From Treponema sp. OMZ 798 (GTDB lineage Bacteria > Spirochaetota > Spirochaetia > Treponematales > Treponemataceae), in contig NZ_CP051305.1 of NCBI RefSeq assembly GCF_024181385.1, forward strand, positions 620,001 through 684,000: a DNA stretch of 64,000 nucleotides, written 5' to 3'. The first letter of the stretch is position 1, and each line of letters starts with the position of its first letter. A program made the translations under genes and the position numbers. The notes beneath the pieces were generated by a model. That model saw nothing but the letters and a program-made list of their open reading frames with translations, was not told the DNA's origin and ran no database searches. Shown here in pieces: positions 42,358 through 50,836 of this stretch.

Positions 42358-44604
42358 ATGAAACGTTTGTGTGTTATAATTTTAGTTCTTGGGGTATTGA
42401 TTTCATCATGCGGTATAAAAACAAATTTGGATATTCAGGAGGCTGTTTTTCCGCCTGAACACTCAATCATAGTATATCAGGATGCTACTTCACAAGGCTT
42501 TAAAAACGGATCCACATTATCTTTGGTAGGAATAGGTGATGCCGGATACAGTTCATGGGAAGAGCTTCATATTGAAAATTTAACCGAGCATGAAATAAAA
42601 TTTGACGGTCTTCCTAAAATTACAAATACCGATGTATTTGAAATTAGGGACACTCTTTTTAAATATAAGATCGGTCCTTATGAAAGAACCGCTTTTGAAG
42701 TCCGTTATAAGCTTGCCGATATAGGATCGGTTGAAACCGGTCTTACAATAGATTATCGCGTGAATGATCGCAAAAGGAAATTTTCTATTCGGCTTAATGG
42801 AAATTTTATAGGTCTTCAAATAGTTGAAGTCATTGATGCAAATCCTCCTGCTATTCCAACAGAGATTGAACGTAACCTGCCTAATGGCGGTGCCGGAGTC
42901 GATTTCGGATATAAGCCGAACGCACAAGCTAAGCGGAAATTCCGTATAAAAAATAATAGTAATGAACGCATTACTATCCACAGCGTTTCACTTGATTCCT
43001 TTGCAACTATTGCCGGCTTTAATTTTGACGGTCAAACCGGATTGACTTTGGGTGTTATTTCTGCTAATTCTTCAAAAGATTTCGAGCTCATATTTCCTGA
43101 ATCCTCTATGCCTACATACAAGGAAGGAAATATCGTAATACAGCATGACAGAAGCCCTCTTCCTTATAAAATTGCAGTTTGCGGCGGAGGTGAAATTATG
43201 CCTATTGAAATAGTGCATAGAAAAAACGGTCAAGATGTTTCTTGTGTTGTGCCGTACAAGCTGGACAAAAACTGTTATGACTTCGGCTATAAGTCTGCCG
43301 TGTCGGAATCTCAGGCTATCAGTATTAAAAATATGAGTAAGGCTATATTGCGCTTTGAGAATATTGATGTGAATCTGGACCCGGGACCTTTTACATTAGA
43401 AAAAAATTATGGAAATACAGAGCTTGTCTATCCCGGAGAGAAGGCCGGACTTGAAATTAAATTTACTCCGCAACCAGGTGTGTGGTCTGAAAAAGATATT
43501 ACCATTGATGATAAAAATACGGGAAGAAAATATACTATATCTCTCACCGGTTCCGGATTTAAACAGCCTAAGGATATAAAAGATCTTGTTCTTTGGTTAA
43601 GGGCTGATAGGATTGGATTGGAGCATATTTCTGAAGGTAAAATAAACTGTCTTCCTGATGTATCCGGAAATAATAGACATGCCTATAAATATAAAGGAAA
43701 TAGTCCTACATATTCCGCTTCGGGAGTTAGCGGACTTCCTTCTGCTACTTTTGCAAATAAGGAAGGCTTGGCTGTAATTTGTGCTCACGATGACTGGATG
43801 TTATATGAAGCTACAGCTAGTACTGCCTTTTTGATTTTTAGTTGTTCTAACAATATTAATCAGCAAATAGCTATTACCGGCTCAAATGGATCCAGGCGCG
43901 TTTATCCTTCAATAGGTTTGATTCCGTTTCAGTATGATCCTGTAGACGGTGTTTACGGCAATGGTGCCAATACAGGTAAACCTACTAGAATAAAAAGATT
44001 TTATATAGAATCGGATTATGTACTGGGTATTAGAAGTCCTTCCGCATCTATGACATATGATGTCGAATCGGGAAAAGCTTTTTCGGCAGGAATACTTGTT
44101 AATGTGGATATTTCCGGTAATGATCCTCAAGTTAGATTTTATGTAAACGGTAATGAGACTAAAACGGGTCAGACGCCTATAGCCTATCTATACTCTGCAC
44201 CGGGAGGTACTTCAGGTGGTAGTGAAACTGCTGTAAACAGAGCCTATGGCTATCCTGTAGGCGAAAATGGGTCAATAAGAGACTATGCACTAGGATCTAA
44301 TCAAGATACCGATCCTTGTAAATTAGACTATGCCTGGTCTTTGCCGGGCAATAGTGCTTATTTTTCTTCAAGATTGGCTACTCATATAGGTGTTGAAGGC
44401 AGCGGAACCTTAAAGAATCTATATATCGGTAAGAATGCTGATGAGTCTTTGCCTTTTTACGGACAAATTGCAGAAGTCATGATTTTTAAACGGGCTTTGA
44501 CTGATGCTGAAATTAAAGACATAAATAATTATATAGTTAAAAGATATAATACCGTGACTATAGAATCTTTATATACACGGCCTCCTTATCCTCCTGCACC
44601 ATAA
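42358..44604 (+). CDS. Large lipoprotein with choice-of-anchor and LamG-like domains
   Basis: A 748-residue protein with a lipoprotein signal; the lipobox is ISSC at residues 16-19. Two or three Ig-like units follow that resemble the ASPM/SPD-2/Hydin (choice-of-anchor D) kind: one around VDFGYKPNAQAKRKFRIKN, another around YDFGYKSAVSESQAISIKN. From about residue 400 a concanavalin/LamG-like domain starts (DLVLWLRADRIGLE, later GQIAEVMIFKRALTDAEIKDI). Such a domain suggests carbohydrate or matrix binding at the surface. AAAGGAG precedes the ATG. Confidence 0.7.
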   Translation: MKRLCVIILVLGVLISSCGIKTNLDIQEAVFPPEHSIIVYQDATSQGFKNGSTLSLVGIGDAGYSSWEELHIENLTEHEIKFDGLPKITNTDVFEIRDTLFKYKIGPYERTAFEVRYKLADIGSVETGLTIDYRVNDRKRKFSIRLNGNFIGLQIVEVIDANPPAIPTEIERNLPNGGAGVDFGYKPNAQAKRKFRIKNNSNERITIHSVSLDSFATIAGFNFDGQTGLTLGVISANSSKDFELIFPESSMPTYKEGNIVIQHDRSPLPYKIAVCGGGEIMPIEIVHRKNGQDVSCVVPYKLDKNCYDFGYKSAVSESQAISIKNMSKAILRFENIDVNLDPGPFTLEKNYGNTELVYPGEKAGLEIKFTPQPGVWSEKDITIDDKNTGRKYTISLTGSGFKQPKDIKDLVLWLRADRIGLEHISEGKINCLPDVSGNNRHAYKYKGNSPTYSASGVSGLPSATFANKEGLAVICAHDDWMLYEATASTAFLIFSCSNNINQQIAITGSNGSRRVYPSIGLIPFQYDPVDGVYGNGANTGKPTRIKRFYIESDYVLGIRSPSASMTYDVESGKAFSAGILVNVDISGNDPQVRFYVNGNETKTGQTPIAYLYSAPGGTSGGSETAVNRAYGYPVGENGSIRDYALGSNQDTDPCKLDYAWSLPGNSAYFSSRLATHIGVEGSGTLKNLYIGKNADESLPFYGQIAEVMIFKRALTDAEIKDINNYIVKRYNTVTIESLYTRPPYPPAP

Positions 44605-44633
44605 TTGCATATTTTTGAGTAATGTGATATAAT
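44605..44633 (+). promoter_or_regulatory. Promoter of the DEAD-box helicase gene, leaderless
   Basis: TTGCAT (44605-44610), 17-base spacer, TATAAT (44628-44633) with a nearby TG. The ATG lies 9 bases after the -10 box. Confidence 0.7.
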
Positions 44634-44642
44634 CTTCCGATT

Positions 44643-46358
44643 ATGTTAATTACTTTTAAAGAATTGGGACTTGACGATATAGTCCTACAAGCAGTTGAAG
44701 CCAAGGGGTTTGAAGAGCCGACTCCGATTCAGGTTTTGGCAATACCGAGGCTTCTTTCGGGAGAAGCAAACGTTATAGCTAAGGCTCGTACCGGAACGGG
44801 AAAGACGGCAGCTTTTGGCCTCCCCCTTGTGCAGGAGCTGCGCGCAAATACGGGAAAGGTGCGGGCGCTTATTTTGGTGCCTACCCGAGAATTAGCCGTA
44901 CAGGTAGCAGGTGAACTTGAATCTTTTAGAATCGAAGAGTTTCCCCGAATTACAACCGTTTACGGAGGAGCTGCGATAGGCCCCCAGCTGAGAAGCTTAA
45001 AGACCGGTGTCGAAATCGTTGTAGGAACCCCCGGCCGTGTGATGGATCATCTTGAACGGGGTTCCTTAAAAATTGAAGACATCGAATATTTTATTTTGGA
45101 TGAAGCCGATGAGATGCTCAACATGGGCTTTATCGAAGACATAGAAAATATCTTTTCAAAGGCAAATCCTGAAGCCCGCGTTTTAATGTTTTCGGCGACG
45201 ATGCCCAAGCAGATCTTGTCTATTGCCTCCGACTTTATGGGGGACTATGAAATTGTCGAAGAAGAGCCTCAAGAAGAAAGAGCCTCTTTAACCGAGCAAT
45301 TTTTTTGGGTAGTCAGGGAAGGGGATAAGACCGAAGCCCTTGTCCGCCTTATAGATACAAGCCCTAACTTTTACGGCCTCGTATTTTGCCAAACCAAAAT
45401 CGATGCCGATGATGTTGCAAAAGAACTTGACGAAAGGCACTACGAAGCTGCCGCCCTCCACGGGGACATTCCTCAAAGTCAGAGGGAAAAAATTTTGGAG
45501 CGCTTTAGGTCCAAAAAGACCCGCATCCTTGTTGCAACCGATGTTGCCGCCCGCGGTATCGACATTGAAGGCATCTCGCACGTTGTAAACTATGCAATTC
45601 CCTATGACGGGCCGACCTATACCCACCGAATAGGAAGAACAGGCCGTGCCGGAGCTGCCGGTATCGCAGTCAGTTTTGTCCGCCCTAACGAGGTAAAAAG
45701 AATAGAGTACCTGCGCAAACATGCCCGGGGCGAATTAAAAGAGGGTAAGCTTCCTTCAATCGAACAAGTTATCGAAATCAAAAGAACCCGTATCTTAAAA
45801 GAAACGGCTGCTCAAATCGAAAAAAGAATAAATGAAGAAAAACCCGAACAAGGCTTTTCGGCTTTTGCAAATAAGCTTACGGAATACGGAGATGCTCAAA
45901 CCGTGCTTTCCTTTATTCTTCAAATGCAGTACGGTTCATTTTTATCTCCCTCTCACTATAAGACAATTAAGCCCGTCCGCTCCGAAGGCCGCATACGTAA
46001 ATCCGATGACGATACCTTACGCCTTTATATAGGAGTCGGCCGAAAGGACGGAATTACAAAGCGTAAACTTGCCGAAATGTTAAGCCGCCTTCTTTCGATT
46101 CCTGAAAGGCTGGTCGACGATATCGAGGTTATGGATAAGTTTTCCCTTGCTACAATGCCTAAAAATGCAGCAAATGATGCCCTGCGTCTTTGCAAAAAGA
46201 AAAGAGGCTTACCTCATATGCACATTGACGCAAAAAGTGAAGCCCCGGCCTTTTCCGGATCTAAAAGACCTAAGCGCAGTTTGGCCTCAAAGGGAAAACA
46301 TGATTCAAAAAAGAAAAGAGAATCTTCCGGATCTGCCTCAAAATACAAACGTAAATAA
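44643..46358 (+). CDS. DEAD-box RNA helicase (CsdA/DbpA type)
   Basis: A 571-residue helicase. The Q motif follows Met1 directly (FKELGL ... EPTPIQV), so the start is fixed. Motif I is ARTGTGKTAA, motif II DEADEM, motif III SAT, then HGDIPQSQRE, ATDVAARGIDIE and HRIGRTGRAG. After residue 440 comes a DbpA-like RNA-binding domain (RLYIGVGRKDGITKRKL) and a basic Lys/Ser-rich tail. It should unwind RNA in ribosome assembly or cold response. Because the Q motif is at the start and the promoter lies 9 bp upstream, the mRNA appears leaderless. Confidence 0.94.
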   Translation: MLITFKELGLDDIVLQAVEAKGFEEPTPIQVLAIPRLLSGEANVIAKARTGTGKTAAFGLPLVQELRANTGKVRALILVPTRELAVQVAGELESFRIEEFPRITTVYGGAAIGPQLRSLKTGVEIVVGTPGRVMDHLERGSLKIEDIEYFILDEADEMLNMGFIEDIENIFSKANPEARVLMFSATMPKQILSIASDFMGDYEIVEEEPQEERASLTEQFFWVVREGDKTEALVRLIDTSPNFYGLVFCQTKIDADDVAKELDERHYEAAALHGDIPQSQREKILERFRSKKTRILVATDVAARGIDIEGISHVVNYAIPYDGPTYTHRIGRTGRAGAAGIAVSFVRPNEVKRIEYLRKHARGELKEGKLPSIEQVIEIKRTRILKETAAQIEKRINEEKPEQGFSAFANKLTEYGDAQTVLSFILQMQYGSFLSPSHYKTIKPVRSEGRIRKSDDDTLRLYIGVGRKDGITKRKLAEMLSRLLSIPERLVDDIEVMDKFSLATMPKNAANDALRLCKKKRGLPHMHIDAKSEAPAFSGSKRPKRSLASKGKHDSKKKRESSGSASKYKRK

Positions 46359-46373
46359 GTTTTATGTATTTGC

Positions 46374-46403
46374 TTGACAACTCACTCTTTTATGATATAT
46401 AAT
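46374..46403 (+). promoter_or_regulatory. Consensus promoter upstream of 46426
   Basis: TTGACA (46374-46379), 18-base spacer, TATAAT (46398-46403), both perfect; AAGGGGGA ribosome-binding site follows. Contrast with the leaderless promoters elsewhere here. Confidence 0.8.
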
Positions 46404-46425
46404 TTAACTCCAAGGGGGAATTTTT

Positions 46426-47019
46426 ATGAGTGCTGTTAAGGGTTGCGTTCGGGATAAAAATAAAAAACCGGTAAGCCATGCAAAGGTTGCTCTTTTAACC
46501 GAAAGGTTTGAAGTTATTACGGGCGGTGAAGCTGATGAATCCGGCTGTTTTTGCTTAGAAGCCGAATCAAAAAAATACCCTTATTTTATTGCTTCAAAAG
46601 GTTTTAATGAAAATTTTCTTGAATTTTGGGGCTACAATATAGATTTAAGGCAAAATGTTGAAATAAATCCTAAGCTGGGAAAAATAGAAATTTTTAGCTT
46701 GATATTTTTTCCTTCTTTGGATACTGATAATACCATGATGGTGTATTTTAGGCCTATGAGCTCCAAACTTATTTTAGGAGAAGAAAAAGCAATAGCTCCG
46801 GAACTCAATACCGACGATATAACCGTTTCAGTAAACGGCGATTTTTGTGAAATTGTTACTATGAGAGTGATAAACGAGACCCTTGATAAGGATGTTGAAC
46901 CGATAAAGGCCTATGCCTTAAAGATAGGAATGACAGATATAGAATTTGACGGAAAAAACAAGCTCGAAATAAGTATCATAAAAGACGGCGAGTACGGCGA
47001 AGCCGTTTTGTTTTTCTAA
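46426..47019 (+). CDS. Protein with carboxypeptidase-regulatory-like domain
   Basis: A 197-residue protein without a signal peptide. The first 75 residues (MSAVKGCVRDKNKKPVSHAK through YFIASKGF) fit a carboxypeptidase regulatory-like beta-sandwich. The remainder (from about residue 95) is beta-rich with no motif I recognise. It is driven by a strong promoter and followed 35 bp later by pyrC, which may share its transcript. Confidence 0.6.
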   Translation: MSAVKGCVRDKNKKPVSHAKVALLTERFEVITGGEADESGCFCLEAESKKYPYFIASKGFNENFLEFWGYNIDLRQNVEINPKLGKIEIFSLIFFPSLDTDNTMMVYFRPMSSKLILGEEKAIAPELNTDDITVSVNGDFCEIVTMRVINETLDKDVEPIKAYALKIGMTDIEFDGKNKLEISIIKDGEYGEAVLFF

Positions 47020-47054
47020 ATATAGGTTTTTAAAATTTTTAAAAAGAGAAATTT

Positions 47055-48101
47055 ATGATAGATTCACATGTTCACCTTAGGGACGGCCTATTGGCCGAAA
47101 AAGAAACCATCGCTCATGCCCTTTCTTTGGCCTGCCCTGCAGGTTTTACGGCCTTCTTTGATATGCCTAATACAAATCCTCCTCTTACAAATGGAGATGC
47201 GGTTTTGGAACGCTTTGCTCTTGCAGATAAGTCGATAAAAGCCGCCGGTGTTTCCGGCTTTTACGGTGTTTACGGCGGCCTTACTTCCGATGCTTCGCAG
47301 ATAGAAAAAATGGTCTTGTTTTATAAGGAGCATTTTCCTAAAATAGTAGGTTTTAAGATGTTTGCCGGTCATTCGACAGGCAATATGGGAATAGTCGAAA
47401 AAGAAGATCAAAGAAAGGTTTATTCCGCCCTTGCAAGACTCGGTTATGAGGGCTTAATAGCTGTCCATTGCGAAAAAGAAAGCCTCATGAATAATTCAAT
47501 CTTTGATATTGAAAATCCTATAACTCACAGCCTTGCCCGTCCGCCTATTGCCGAAATAGAATCTATAAAGGACCAAATTGAACTTATTAAAGCTGCGGGT
47601 TTTAAGGGGCACCTTCATATTTGTCACATAAGTACAAAAGAGGGAATAAGGCTGGTCTCTGATGCAAAAAAAAGCGGACTGAATATCTCCTGCGGAGTTA
47701 CGGCCCACCACGCTCTTTTAAATATCGATTCTTATAAAAAGTCGGGCCTTTTTGTAAAGATGAATCCTCCCTTGCGTGAAAAAAAAGACCAAGAAGCCGT
47801 TTTTAAGGCCTTGATTTCGGGTGAGGCCGATTGGATAGAAAGCGACCATGCCCCTCATACAATCGAAGATAAGAAAAAAGGCGCCTCCGGCATCCCCGGC
47901 TTTGCAGGCTCTCTCATTCTTTTAAAAGAACTGCGCAAGGCCGGCTGCTCTGAAGCCCGCTTAGAAGAACTTTGCGGCAAGGCCGTCAACCGAATTTTCA
48001 AACTTAATTTGCCCTATAAAGTACCCTCAAACACCGAAATTGACGCCTCCCTCCCAATCCTAAGAAACGGCTATCCCTTTGATGCATTTGAATTTATGTA
48101 G
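47055..48101 (+). CDS. pyrC: Dihydroorotase
   Basis: A 348-residue amidohydrolase that closes N-carbamoyl-aspartate to dihydroorotate in pyrimidine synthesis. Metal-binding motifs: DSHVHLRDG at residues 3-11, FDMPNTNPPLT near 37, GFKMFAGHS near 100 with the Lys likely to be carbamylated, VHCEKE near 140, HICHIST near 190 and ESDHAPHT near 275 with the catalytic Asp. It is shorter than most type I enzymes but all motifs are present. The last 54 bp (from 48047) are duplicated 890 bp downstream, past a NYN-domain cassette. Confidence 0.92.
   Translation: MIDSHVHLRDGLLAEKETIAHALSLACPAGFTAFFDMPNTNPPLTNGDAVLERFALADKSIKAAGVSGFYGVYGGLTSDASQIEKMVLFYKEHFPKIVGFKMFAGHSTGNMGIVEKEDQRKVYSALARLGYEGLIAVHCEKESLMNNSIFDIENPITHSLARPPIAEIESIKDQIELIKAAGFKGHLHICHISTKEGIRLVSDAKKSGLNISCGVTAHHALLNIDSYKKSGLFVKMNPPLREKKDQEAVFKALISGEADWIESDHAPHTIEDKKKGASGIPGFAGSLILLKELRKAGCSEARLEELCGKAVNRIFKLNLPYKVPSNTEIDASLPILRNGYPFDAFEFM
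48047..48100 (+). repeat. Direct repeat, copy 1 (inside the pyrC 3' end)
   Basis: Fifty-four bases encoding the last residues of PyrC (LPILRNGYPFDAFEFM). The copy at 48937-48990 differs at two positions and still encodes the same end with Lys in place of Glu. The DNA between the copies holds a promoter, a structured leader and the NYN gene. Confidence 0.95.
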
Positions 48102-48122
48102 CTAAGTTGTAAAAAAGATTAC

Positions 48123-48151
48123 TTGACAAATATAAAAAAAATGTATATTAT
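48123..48151 (+). promoter_or_regulatory. Promoter of the structured RNA / NYN gene
   Basis: Perfect TTGACA (48123-48128), 17-base spacer, TATTAT (48146-48151). Transcription would start near 48158. Confidence 0.7.
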
Positions 48152-48157
48152 AATTAT

Positions 48158-48244
48158 AGTTACTCTTTATGAGTACTGTTTTAACAAACCTGTATAGTAC
48201 GGCTTCCCACTTATTCGGGATAAGCCGGAGTTACAGGTTTTTTT
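48158..48244 (+). ncRNA. Short structured leader RNA ending in a terminator
   Basis: About 87 bases. An imperfect 5' hairpin TACTC/GAGTA (48161-48175) is followed by a large stem: AAACCTGTA (48186-48194) pairs with TACAGGTTT (48232-48240), enclosing CGGCTT / AAGCCG (48200-48205 / 48222-48227). Seven T's follow (48238-48244). The structure ends 19 bp before the NYN start codon, so it must be a terminator/attenuator or a separate small RNA. No known riboswitch is recognised. Confidence 0.55.
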
Positions 48245-48262
48245 ATATTGGGAGGAGATTTG

Positions 48263-48926
48263 ATGAAAAGAACTGCTATTTTAGTGGATGGGGGATTTTA
48301 CCGTAAACAAGCCTTATATCATTTTGGTAAAAAACGGCCGGATGAGCGTGTTACCGAATTAATAAAATATTGTAAACTGCACCTAGTGGAACGAATTATA
48401 CCGAATATTTTATTATGACTGTCCTCCAATATCAAAAGCCTTATATCATCCTCTAACTAAAAAGAATATAGATTTTTCAAAAACCGATACCAATAAATGG
48501 ATGGTGGAATTTATTGAACAGTTAATTCATCAAAGAAAGGTTGCTTTAAGGATGGGGACATTGGCTGATAGCACTGCTTACTATGGTTTAAAGAATAATA
48601 CGGTTAAAAAGCTGTTTTCAGAACGTTTATCAATTTCAGATATAACTGAGAATGATTTTGATTTGGTTTTACGGCAAAAAGGGGTAGACATGAAAATCGG
48701 TATAGATATTGCTACTCTTGCATATAAAAAGTTGACTGATCAGATTATTCTTATTACTGGAGACAGTGATTTTGTGCCGGCTGCTAAATTAGCACGCCGA
48801 GAAGGCATTGATTTTATAGTTGACCCGATGGGACATAAAATTTTGCCTGATTTAATGGAACATATTGACGGATTACAATCCTATTATAAACATGTTGCAC
48901 TTAAAAATTCTGCACTGCAATGTTAA
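48263..48926 (+). pseudogene. NYN (LabA/DUF88-type) nuclease gene with a frameshift
   Basis: From ATG 48263 (GGAGGAG upstream) the frame reads MKRTAILVDGGFYRKQALYH, the first NYN motif with its Asp, then stops at 48418. Shifting by one base near 48392 gives NELYRIFYYDCPPISKALYH and an open frame to 48926, with ITGDSDFVPAAKLARREG, the later acidic motif of NYN (PIN-like) nucleases. Joined, the product would be about 220 residues, normal for the family. The break could be a mutation or a sequencing error. It lies between two copies of the pyrC 3' end. Confidence 0.8.
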
Positions 48927-48936
48927 AAAGGTAATT

Positions 48937-48990
48937 CTCCCTCCCAATCCTAAGAAACGGCTATCCCTTTGATGCTTTTAAATTTATGTA
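48937..48990 (+). repeat. Direct repeat, copy 2 of the pyrC 3' end
   Basis: Matches 48047-48100 at 52 of 54 positions and is followed by TAA, so it still encodes a valid PyrC C-terminus although it has no gene body. It may be the end of the original gene displaced by an insertion, or an end carried by the inserted cassette. Confidence 0.95.
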
Positions 48991-49048
48991 ATTTTTTCTT
49001 CATTTTGCTTGGTATTTTGAATTTTTTGATGTATAATGAAAGAAACAA

Positions 49049-49152
49049 AGTTCGAAGTTCAAAGTAAGAAGTGCGAAGTACAAAGTTCGAAGTTCGTACT
49101 TCCTGCCGTTCGGCATTTGTCATTCGGCATTTGAACTTTCCATCGTTCGGCC
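49049..49152. repeat. Heptamer repeat array, longest left half
   Basis: Seven tandem 7-base units of AAGTNNR type (AAGTTCG AAGTTCA AAGTAAG and so on) run to about 49096, then the opposite type: CCGTTCGGCATTTGTCATTCGGCATTTG. It occupies the gap between the NYN cassette and a lipoprotein gene. Confidence 0.8.
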
Positions 49153-49173
49153 TTTATTTTGAGGAGGTTTTTT

Positions 49174-50505
49174 ATGAAAAAGATATTATTTTTTATTTTG
49201 GTACTTGTTTTGACGGTGTCATCGTGTAATCTGTTTGTAAATGAAGAATACGGCGAGCTTATTTTGAGCTTTGACGGAACTCTTCCTGACGGAGCAAGGG
49301 CATTGGACTCCAATGGACTTCCTGTTCTTTCATCGACAGATATGAAAATCAAGATAGTCAGGGAAAACGGCTATACGATAATACGGGAGCTGGCTGCCGA
49401 AGAATCCAAATCCTTAATTGAGCTTGTTCCCATAGGCGAAAAGCTCGAGATAACGGTTACGGCCTCTAATGCTTCTTCCCAATGGTCAGGTAAAAAGACC
49501 CACACCGTAACCTCAGGCCGAAATCAGGTAATAGTCCTCTTAAGCAAAAAAGCTTCAGGTTTAAATAACCTGCTGTTTACACAGAAAAAAACAGTTTCCG
49601 CATATGGGGACGTTAATTATGACTTAACCCTCTACATGGACGGAAAACCGATTACTGTGCCCCAATCGACAAGGTCGGAGCATATCTTTGCCCGAGACAG
49701 TTTGGGAAGAGTGTATGTACGATATGAAGCCGGCAATACCTATGTTGTACGCTATACGAGCGAGGGTGACGGACCTGAGAATATAAGTCTTCCGCTAGCT
49801 CCGTCTATTACCCCTTCAGCATTTATGAATGATTTTACAACAGGCATAACTTATGTTGTTTATCAAAACGGTAGTGTTTATGAAATAGAAGAAAACGCGG
49901 TCAACGGTTCCTCTCTAACAAGCCTCACGTTTTTTAAAGGTCAGGCAGCAATCGATAACGATCGTGTTGTATGGTTTGGGCATGATGCCCCTACTGAACC
50001 TAAAATCTATGTCAAAAATATTGGCAGCACAGAATCACCTACTGAAAAAGAAATCGATGATGATATTGAAATCGATGATTGTGAGACTTCCGAGGTAACC
50101 GATATTTTTATCCGCAATGGTTATGCCTATGTACTTTTTAAGACAGAGTATAGACCTAGCGGTTTCAATTTTCCCGTTTATGCTTTCGGCGGCGTTGTGC
50201 GCTATAATATAAACAATTTGGATGAGGACCCCGTAAAAATCGGTTTTACCGACCCCAAAATTAATACCAGCAATCATACACTTTATAAGCCGTACGATTA
50301 TTCCAATAACTTTTACGGGGCGGTAAAGGTAATCGGCTTTGACGAGGACAATATCTACATAGCCGACGACGGCTTTGATGCCGTTTATAGCGGTCATCAT
50401 ACGATCATTACGGCAAACCGCAACCGCATAGCCGCGCTTAATATGGAAACAAACGCGCTCCGCTTTACCGATGCAGCACCTGCAAAATGGTTTAATGAGT
50501 GGTAG
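49174..50505 (+). CDS. Lipoprotein of unknown function
   Basis: A 443-residue protein with a clear lipoprotein signal (KKILFFILVLVLTVSSC, lipobox VSSC). The rest is beta-rich; residues about 30-130 look like one domain (GELILSFDGTLPDGARAL), and the remainder contains several blade-like units (IFARDSLGRVYVRYEAG, DNDRVVWFG, EDNIYIADDGFDAVY), compatible with a beta-propeller. I cannot name a function. GAGGAGG lies 6 bp before the ATG, which is preferred to a TTG 5 codons upstream. It sits between two heptamer arrays in the accessory islet. Confidence 0.65.
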   Translation: MKKILFFILVLVLTVSSCNLFVNEEYGELILSFDGTLPDGARALDSNGLPVLSSTDMKIKIVRENGYTIIRELAAEESKSLIELVPIGEKLEITVTASNASSQWSGKKTHTVTSGRNQVIVLLSKKASGLNNLLFTQKKTVSAYGDVNYDLTLYMDGKPITVPQSTRSEHIFARDSLGRVYVRYEAGNTYVVRYTSEGDGPENISLPLAPSITPSAFMNDFTTGITYVVYQNGSVYEIEENAVNGSSLTSLTFFKGQAAIDNDRVVWFGHDAPTEPKIYVKNIGSTESPTEKEIDDDIEIDDCETSEVTDIFIRNGYAYVLFKTEYRPSGFNFPVYAFGGVVRYNINNLDEDPVKIGFTDPKINTSNHTLYKPYDYSNNFYGAVKVIGFDEDNIYIADDGFDAVYSGHHTIITANRNRIAALNMETNALRFTDAAPAKWFNEW

Positions 50506-50506
50506 T

Positions 50507-50569
50507 GAAGTGCGAAGTTCGACCTTCGTCGTTCGGCATTCGAACTTCCCATCATTCGTACTTTCGGTA
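50507..50569. repeat. Heptamer repeat array, target of the MITE
   Basis: GAAGTGCGAAGTTCG then inverted units CGTTCGGCATTCGAAC and CATCATTCGTACTTTCGG. The right end is cut by the MITE, whose 10-bp target duplication (ACTTTCGGTA) is part of the array. With the MITE it makes up the 353-bp gap between the lipoprotein and brnT. Confidence 0.75.
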
Positions 50570-50795
50570 CAGGGCAACCGCACCAGATTGCTGAAGCGGT
50601 TGGCTTCCTTATTGAGCGAAATTTTAAACAAAATTTCGCTCTTTTGTTCAAAAAAACAGGGTAACCGCATCATAGGGGGAACAAAATAGCAAAAAAATAG
50701 GCTGTGAATACCCCTCTTGCAGCCGCATAGCGGCGAAAGGCGGGTTGAACAGCCTATGTTTTTTGCGAAGATGAAACTCTGGTGCGGTTACCCTG
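50570..50795. mobile_element. 226-bp MITE-like element
   Basis: Ends are an 18-bp inverted repeat with one mismatch: CAGGGCAACCGCACCAGA (50570-50587) and TCTGGTGCGGTTACCCTG (50778-50795). ACTTTCGGTA flanks both sides (50560-50569 and 50796-50805), a perfect 10-bp target duplication. No gene inside. It contains a 12-bp hairpin (50614-50625 / 50630-50641), a 9-bp stem (50697-50705 / 50749-50757) enclosing GCCGC/GCGGC, and a third end-like copy at 50657-50672. The ends share CA-GGC and CGCA positions with the IS at 94-1255, suggesting mobilisation by an ISAs1-type transposase. Confidence 0.88.
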
Positions 50796-50807
50796 ACTTT
50801 CGGTACC

Positions 50808-50836
50808 TTGACTATGTATGCAATCACATATATACT
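50808..50836 (+). promoter_or_regulatory. Promoter of brnT-brnA
   Basis: TTGACT (50808-50813), 17-base spacer, TATACT (50831-50836). The -35 box starts 2 bp after the MITE target duplication, so the MITE has replaced whatever lay upstream. Confidence 0.6.

Noticed and set aside
48158..48244. Type III toxin-antitoxin RNA stated as fact
   Set aside because: Layout fits, but the RNA has no tandem repeats and NYN proteins are not ToxN-like; kept only as a hypothesis in the findings.
50035..50673. 212-residue minus-strand frame over the lipoprotein 3' end
   Set aside because: Covers a gene with a clear lipoprotein signal and runs into repeats and the MITE.
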